Origin: an uncultured Oscillospiraceae bacterium
GTDB lineage: Bacteria > Bacillota > Clostridia > Oscillospirales > Oscillospiraceae
Length of the DNA stretch: 64,000 nt
Assembly: GCA_934591895.1 (NCBI GenBank)
Contig: CAKTPP010000004.1
Location: forward strand, 139,746-203,745
Direction of reading: 5' to 3'
The position numbers and the translations under genes are program-made. Positions 60,211 through 64,000 of this stretch are shown here, in pieces; position 1 is the first letter of the stretch; the number at the start of each line of letters is the position of its first letter. A model generated the notes under the pieces. That model was not told the DNA's origin. It worked only from the letters and a program-made list of their open reading frames with translations, and ran no database searches.

Positions 60211-61071
60211 ATGGAGCTGACGAATCCTGCGGACATCCGCGCGCTGCTCGCGCGGCATGATTTCCGCTTTTCCAGATCCATGGGGCAGAATTTCCTGACG
60301 GCCGCATGGGTCCCGTCCGACATCGCCGATGCCTCCGGCGCGGACGAGCACACCGGTGTGCTCGAGGTCGGCCCCGGCATCGGCTGCCTGACCGAGCAGC
60401 TCGCGCAGCGCGCGGCAAAGGTCGTCTCGGTCGAGCTTGACGAGCGGCTGCGCCCCGTGCTGGCCGAGACGCTCGCGGGCTATCCGAACGTGGAGGTCAT
60501 CTTTGGCGACGTGCTCGCGCTCGATCTGCGGCGGCTCGCGGCGGAGCGTTTTCCGGGGCTGCGTCCGGTCGTGTGCGCAAACCTGCCATATAACGTCACG
60601 ACGCCGCTGATCACGGCGTTTCTCACCGCAGGATGCTTCGACACCGTCACGGTCATGATCCAGCGCGAGGCCGCGCACCGGCTCTGCGCCCGGCCGGGGA
60701 CGGCGGATTACGGCGTGCTGACCGTGCTGACCGCGTGGTACGCGGAGCTTGAACTGCTGTTCGATGTGCCGCCGCACTGCTTTGTCCCCGCGCCGAAGGT
60801 CACGAGCACCGTCGTGCGGCTGCGTATGCGGAGCGCACCGCCCGCGGACGTGCGGGACGAAGCGCTGCTGTTCGCCGTCGTGCGCGCGGCGTTCAGCCAG
60901 CGCCGCAAGACGCTCATCAATGCGCTCGCGGCCGGCGTTTCCGGCTGCGACAAGGCGCGCGCCGCCGCGGCGGTCGCCGCCTGCGGGCTCGATGCGCGCG
61001 TGCGCGGCGAGACGCTCGATCTCGCGCAGTTTGCCGCGCTGAGCAATGCGCTGAGCAGCGAGCTCGGTTGA
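60211..61071 (+). CDS. rsmA: 16S rRNA dimethyladenosine transferase RsmA (KsgA)
   Basis: This 286-residue enzyme dimethylates two adjacent adenosines near the 3' end of 16S rRNA. It has the SAM motif GVLEVGPGIGCLTEQLAQ, NLPYN in VVCANLPYNVTTPLI (catalytic motif IV), and the C-terminal helical domain (AFSQRRKTLINALA). The ATG at 60211 sits after GAGGTGAGG; a GTG two codons upstream is also possible. It starts 7 bases after trmD, an uncommon neighbour. Confidence 0.96.
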   Translation: MELTNPADIRALLARHDFRFSRSMGQNFLTAAWVPSDIADASGADEHTGVLEVGPGIGCLTEQLAQRAAKVVSVELDERLRPVLAETLAGYPNVEVIFGDVLALDLRRLAAERFPGLRPVVCANLPYNVTTPLITAFLTAGCFDTVTVMIQREAAHRLCARPGTADYGVLTVLTAWYAELELLFDVPPHCFVPAPKVTSTVVRLRMRSAPPADVRDEALLFAVVRAAFSQRRKTLINALAAGVSGCDKARAAAAVAACGLDARVRGETLDLAQFAALSNALSSELG

Positions 61072-61083
61072 CATAACGATATA

Positions 61084-61121
61084 AATCAGGGCATCCCATC
61101 GAGGGACGCCCTGATTTTTTA
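61084..61121 (+). terminator. Intrinsic terminator after rsmA
   Basis: A stem (AATCAGGGC.TCCC / GGGA.GCCCTGATT) followed by six T. Confidence 0.9.
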
Positions 61122-61236
61122 TGCATGATTATCTGCTTTGGTTTACATAACGAAACGCGACGATGATTTCTATGCATACCGCCGGCTGTGCGCGCATACC
61201 GTGGTAGCAAACGCAGCAGGAGGGGGGGGGAGCACC

Positions 61237-61530
61237 ATGCCATATGAGGACAAAAAGGCCGTGCCGCCGCGCCGGCCGCACGCGGTCACGCTCGACGAGC
61301 GCAGCCGTCTGACCGTCACGGGGGTGGACGAGGTCGTGCGCTTTGACGACACGGAGGTGTCCATGCGCACGTCGCGCGGGATGCTCACCGTGCACGGTGA
61401 GGGGCTGCGCGTCGGCCGGCTCGCGATCGACACGGGGGAGCTTGCCATCGACGGCACGTTTGACGCGCTCGACTACGCGGAGGAGACGGCGCCCGGCGGC
61501 GGCTTCTGGTCGCGCCTGTTCGGCGGATGA
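61237..61530 (+). CDS. yabP: Spore coat/cortex protein YabP
   Basis: The product is 97 residues. The start MPYEDKKAVPPRRPHAV follows a GGAGGGGG site; a longer frame to 61138 lacks one. It has the YabP/YqfC fold pattern (LTVTGVDEVVRFDDTEVSMR, TSRGMLTVHGEGLRVGRL). In Bacillus yabP is made in the mother cell under sigma-E. It overlaps yabQ by 4 bases. Confidence 0.92.
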   Translation: MPYEDKKAVPPRRPHAVTLDERSRLTVTGVDEVVRFDDTEVSMRTSRGMLTVHGEGLRVGRLAIDTGELAIDGTFDALDYAEETAPGGGFWSRLFGG

Positions 61531-62189
61531 AGCTGCCGCTGCTCAGCCAGCTCGCGCAGCTTGTGCTCGGGCTCGCGCTCGGCGCGGCGCTCGGGCTGGC
61601 GTTCGACGTGCTGCGCGTGCCGCGCCGTCATGTGCGCGGTGTGGTTTGCCGCGCGCTGCTCGACGGCGCGTTTTGCCTGCTGACGTTTGGGAGTGTGTTC
61701 CTGTTCGGCATGACGGCCGGCGACGGGCAGGTGCGCCTGTTTCTGTTCGCGGCCATCGCCGCCGGCTGGACGTGCTACTTTCTCTGGCTCAGCGGGCACA
61801 TTTTCCCGCCGCTGGAGCAATTTGGCCGTTTGTGCGCGCGAAAACTGCGCCGGATCACGGCTCCGGGAAGAAAATTCAGAAAAAAAGTTCGTTTTTTTGC
61901 AAAAAAACACTTCCAATCTTGCCGCAGATGTTTTAGAATAAGCTGTATTACTGGACGCAGATACGATCCGGGGGGAGGTTCTGCCGACCGTGAAATTCAA
62001 GAAGGCAAGCATATTTACCACACTGGTCATCGCGGCGCTGATGGTGTACGCACTCATCAGTCTGGTCGTGGTGCATCAGCGCACGGCACAGCTTCAGGAC
62101 CGCGCCGCGGCTCTGCAGCAGCAGGTGTCCGAGATGACACAATCCAATGCCGAGCTGCAATATCAGATCGACCACAGCGACGACGATGA
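61527..62189 (+). CDS. yabQ: Spore cortex protein YabQ, reading frame extending into divIC
   Basis: The first 130 residues match YabQ: four membrane helices (LAQLVLGLALGAALGLAFDV, ALLDGAFCLLTFGSVFLFGM, VRLFLFAAIAAGWTCYFLWL) and a basic end (GRKFRKKVRFFAKKHFQ). YabQ is needed for cortex formation. After about residue 140 the frame continues through A7/T7/A7 runs and overlaps divIC by 200 bases in another frame; residues 150-220 look like divIC shadow. A frameshift, lost stop or genuine overlap is possible. In an alternative frame just after the runs a TAA occurs at about 61940. Confidence 0.8.
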   Translation: MKLPLLSQLAQLVLGLALGAALGLAFDVLRVPRRHVRGVVCRALLDGAFCLLTFGSVFLFGMTAGDGQVRLFLFAAIAAGWTCYFLWLSGHIFPPLEQFGRLCARKLRRITAPGRKFRKKVRFFAKKHFQSCRRCFRISCITGRRYDPGGGSADREIQEGKHIYHTGHRGADGVRTHQSGRGASAHGTASGPRRGSAAAGVRDDTIQCRAAISDRPQRRR

Positions 62190-62268
62190 CATGCGCGAAT
62201 CGGTCGCGCGGGAAAAGCTCGGTCTGGTCAAGCCCGGTGAGAAAATTTTTTACGACACGAGTGATTGA
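61990..62268 (+). CDS. divIC: Cell division protein DivIC (FtsB-like)
   Basis: The product is 92 residues from a GTG start with GGGAGGTT 9 bases upstream. A short cytoplasmic part, one membrane helix (FTTLVIAALMVYALISLVVV), a coiled coil (LQDRAAALQQQVSEMTQSNA) and the conserved end (VAREKLGLVKPGEKIFYDTS) define the septum-formation initiator family. It works with FtsL and DivIB at the division septum. Confidence 0.94.
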   Translation: MKFKKASIFTTLVIAALMVYALISLVVVHQRTAQLQDRAAALQQQVSEMTQSNAELQYQIDHSDDDDMRESVAREKLGLVKPGEKIFYDTSD

Positions 62269-62287
62269 GCAAGGAGAAACGAACCGT

Positions 62288-62782
62288 ATGCAGGTGGAAG
62301 TCGGAGCAGTTGTGGAAGGTACCGTTACCGGTATCACGAAGTTTGGCGCGTTTGTGAGTCTGCCGGACGGCAAGAGCGGTCTGGTGCACATATCCGAGAT
62401 CGCCAACACCTACGTCAGCGACGTCAACGAGTTTTTGAAGCTGGGCGACAAGGTGAAGGTGCGCGTGCTGGCCGTGACGCCGGAAGGGAAGATCAACCTG
62501 TCCATCAAAAAGGCGGAGGAAGCGCCCGCCCGTCCGAACAACCGCCCGATGAACGGCGGCCGTCCCGGCGGCAATCGCCCGAATAACGGCGGCGCACCGC
62601 GTGCTGCGCGCCCCAACCGTCCGGCACAGCCGGCGGGGCAGGTCAGCGGCCCGAGCGGGGACGCCGCGTTTGAAGACCGGCTCAAGCAGTTCATGCAGGA
62701 GTCGGACAGCCGCATGGCCGGCAACCGCCTCTACAGCGACCGTTCGCGCGGCCGCCGCCGCGGCGGAAACGGACGCGGCTGA
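62288..62782 (+). CDS. yabR: S1 RNA-binding protein YabR
   Basis: The product is 164 residues. Residues 1-75 are an S1 domain (VGAVVEGTVTGITKFGAFVS, SGLVHISEIANTYVSDVNEF). Residues 80-125 are Pro/Asn/Gly/Arg-rich and disordered (RPNNRPMNGGRPGGNRPNNG). A helical end (FEDRLKQFMQESDSRM) precedes the RSRGRRRGGNGRG tail. The order yabP-yabQ-divIC-yabR is the same as in Bacillus. Its exact role is unknown; general S1 proteins bind mRNA or ribosomes. Confidence 0.93.
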   Translation: MQVEVGAVVEGTVTGITKFGAFVSLPDGKSGLVHISEIANTYVSDVNEFLKLGDKVKVRVLAVTPEGKINLSIKKAEEAPARPNNRPMNGGRPGGNRPNNGGAPRAARPNRPAQPAGQVSGPSGDAAFEDRLKQFMQESDSRMAGNRLYSDRSRGRRRGGNGRG

Positions 62783-62820
62783 CCTTCGCGCCGGAGCACC
62801 GGCCTGTGAAAAAGTAAGCG

Positions 62821-62854
62821 CCTCCGTATGCGTGAGCATACGGAGGATCTTTTT
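62821..62854 (+). terminator. Intrinsic terminator of the yab-divIC block
   Basis: A CCTCCGTATGC/GCATACGGAGG stem with a GTGA loop, followed by six T. Confidence 0.92.
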
Positions 62855-62980
62855 TGCTTTGCACACTTTTCTCCGGAGGTTTCGTCTTGCCTCGGCGGCG
62901 CCGGTGTAGTATCATCGTGTTCGGATCTACAGCTGCAGCGTCTGACTGCTTTGTCGTCTGTATTCTGGGAGGCATCCGTC

Positions 62981-63889
62981 ATGCAGGTCTACTTGAGTGA
63001 ACACATCGCGCCGTCGGCCTATGCAAGGCTTGCGCGCCATTTCGAGATCGTGGACAATTTCGACCACCCCGAGCGGCTCGCCGCCATGGTCATCCGCCGC
63101 GCAGCCGTGCCGCGGTCGGTCATCGCGCGCGCGCCGAACCTGAAGGTCATCGCCATGCACGGCGTCAGCCGCGACACGATCGACACCGCTGCCGCCGCCG
63201 AGTACGGCGTTCCGGTGCCGAATGTGCCGGGTCTCGGCGCGCCGGCCGTCGCGGAGCTCGCCGTGGCGCAGCTTCTGGCGCTCAACCGGCAGCTGAAATT
63301 TGTCAATAACGGCCTGTGCGCCGGGCGCTTCGACCACTTCGGCGCGGAGGAATTCGTCTGTCACGAGATGACCGGACGCACGCTCGGTCTCGTCGGCACG
63401 GGCAACATCGCCCACCGCGTGGCGGACATTCTGCGCGCGGCGTTCGACGTGCGCGTCCTGTGCTGGAACCCGCACCGCACGGCCGCCGAGTGCGCCGCGT
63501 GGGGCTATGAGCAGGTCGAGACCCTGCCGGAGCTCTTTCGCCGCTCGGACTTCGTGAACGTGAGCATCACACTCTGCGATGCCACGCGCGATCTCATCAA
63601 CGCACCGGTGTTCGCCGCGGCGAATCCGGAGCTGCTGCTCGTCAACACCTCGCGCGGCGGCATCGTCAACGAGCGTGATCTCTACGTTGCCCTCACAACG
63701 GGGCAGATCCGCGCCGCGGCGAGCGACGTGTTCGAGCACGAGCCGCCGGCGAGCGATGACCCGCTCATCCACCTCGATAACTTCATCGCGACCTTCCACA
63801 TCGGCGGCAGCACGTATGAGTCGCTCGAGCGCGTGAGCAACCGCGCCGTGGACTATGTGTTCCAATACACCGGCGTCGCGGAGCGGTGA
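62981..63889 (+). CDS. D-2-hydroxyacid dehydrogenase family protein
   Basis: The product is 302 residues. The ATG at 62981 is 8 bases after GGGAGG; a frame reaching back to 62828 crosses the previous terminator and was rejected. It has the NAD-binding motif GRTLGLVGTGNIAHRVADIL (about residues 143-162), the catalytic Arg region LLLVNTSRGGIVNERDL, Glu in SDVFEHEPP, and His in ATFHIGGSTYES. The family reduces 2-oxoacids or oxidises D-hydroxyacids (phosphoglycerate, glyoxylate, lactate). The exact substrate is not clear. Confidence 0.93.
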   Translation: MQVYLSEHIAPSAYARLARHFEIVDNFDHPERLAAMVIRRAAVPRSVIARAPNLKVIAMHGVSRDTIDTAAAAEYGVPVPNVPGLGAPAVAELAVAQLLALNRQLKFVNNGLCAGRFDHFGAEEFVCHEMTGRTLGLVGTGNIAHRVADILRAAFDVRVLCWNPHRTAAECAAWGYEQVETLPELFRRSDFVNVSITLCDATRDLINAPVFAAANPELLLVNTSRGGIVNERDLYVALTTGQIRAAASDVFEHEPPASDDPLIHLDNFIATFHIGGSTYESLERVSNRAVDYVFQYTGVAER

Positions 63890-63932
63890 GACTGCGCGCG
63901 CTCCCGGGGCAGGCAAACACTATAAATAATAA

Positions 63933-63957
63933 TCCGCCGGCCTAGCCGGCGGTTTTT
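63933..63957 (+). terminator. Intrinsic terminator after the dehydrogenase
   Basis: A CCGCCGGC.../...GCCGGCGG stem followed by TTTTT. The last 40 bases of the window show nothing more. Confidence 0.88.
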
Positions 63958-64000
63958 CATAGACGGGCAAAGCCCTCTGTTACCAGCTTGCACGTCACGT

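Noticed and set aside
61138..61236. N-terminal extension of YabP
   Set aside because: No ribosome binding site at 61138, and the extension is not YabP-like; the ATG at 61237 has a strong GGAGGGGG site.
62828..62980. N-terminal extension of the hydroxyacid dehydrogenase
   Set aside because: It would start inside the yabR terminator and adds residues unlike the family; the ATG at 62981 has a good site.

Overview
The window looks like chromosome of a strictly anaerobic, endospore-forming, high-GC member of the Clostridia, most like Oscillospiraceae/Ruminococcaceae. The reasons are an [FeFe] hydrogenase, spo0A, the yabP-yabQ-divIC-yabR block in Bacillus order, ylxM-ffh-rpsP-khpA-rimM-trmD, S-layer-homology (SLH) surface proteins, and very GC-rich coding DNA with AGGAGG-type ribosome binding sites. 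There is no rRNA, CRISPR array, prophage or intact insertion sequence. Two tRNA genes (Tyr, Thr) lie near 42.7 kb.

Layout. 0-7.6 kb: hydrogenase C-terminus, hpf, a FlK-like thioesterase, glyQS, glutamine-dependent nadE, and an ECF S-component paired with coaX. 7.6-13.1 kb: an IS3 relic, then three SLH surface proteins on the minus strand. 13.1-16.4 kb: argG and argH. 16.7-22.7 kb: prmA, an amidohydrolase, a SulP transporter with a His-rich coiled tail, and spo0A behind several 0A boxes. 22.9-30 kb: a large surface protein, a membrane-bound HTH regulator, a CDF metal exporter behind a riboswitch-like leader, and a two-component system. 30.3-36.6 kb: cardiolipin synthase, DJ-1, a second membrane HTH regulator, DegV, an AEC transporter and PrsW. 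36.7-42 kb: a PepSY-like protein, a two-component system whose regulator is frameshifted, mutY and gdhA. 42-49 kb: a zinc-ribbon protein, tRNAs, GH25 lysozyme, subtilisin-SLH, lgt and yfmF. 48.8-55.9 kb: one 2377-residue cyclic beta-glucan synthase. 56-64 kb: the SRP/ribosome-maturation operon with a TrmD-GNAT fusion, rsmA, the yab sporulation/division block and a 2-hydroxyacid dehydrogenase.

The most unusual signal is a dispersed intergenic repeat, at least seven copies in 64 kb. A full copy is about 180-200 bp. It has short terminal inverted repeats (CTGTCAAAAAG-like) and up to four internal hairpins whose stems change by compensatory substitutions between copies. Three copies are bracketed by near-identical copies of a hairpin (31/32, 29/30 and 19/21 identical). 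A fourth is bracketed by a 55-bp direct repeat (50/55). This suggests a non-autonomous mobile element that targets gene 3' ends and duplicates the terminator hairpin, or an uncharacterised structured RNA family spread that way.

Other points of interest are a NiCo-like riboswitch with its terminator ahead of the CDF exporter, the TrmD-acetyltransferase fusion, a one-base frameshift in a response regulator, a yfmF without yfmH, a tRNA-Tyr 3'-end duplication, a yabQ frame running 200 nt into divIC, and a probable leaderless mRNA for a membrane HTH regulator.
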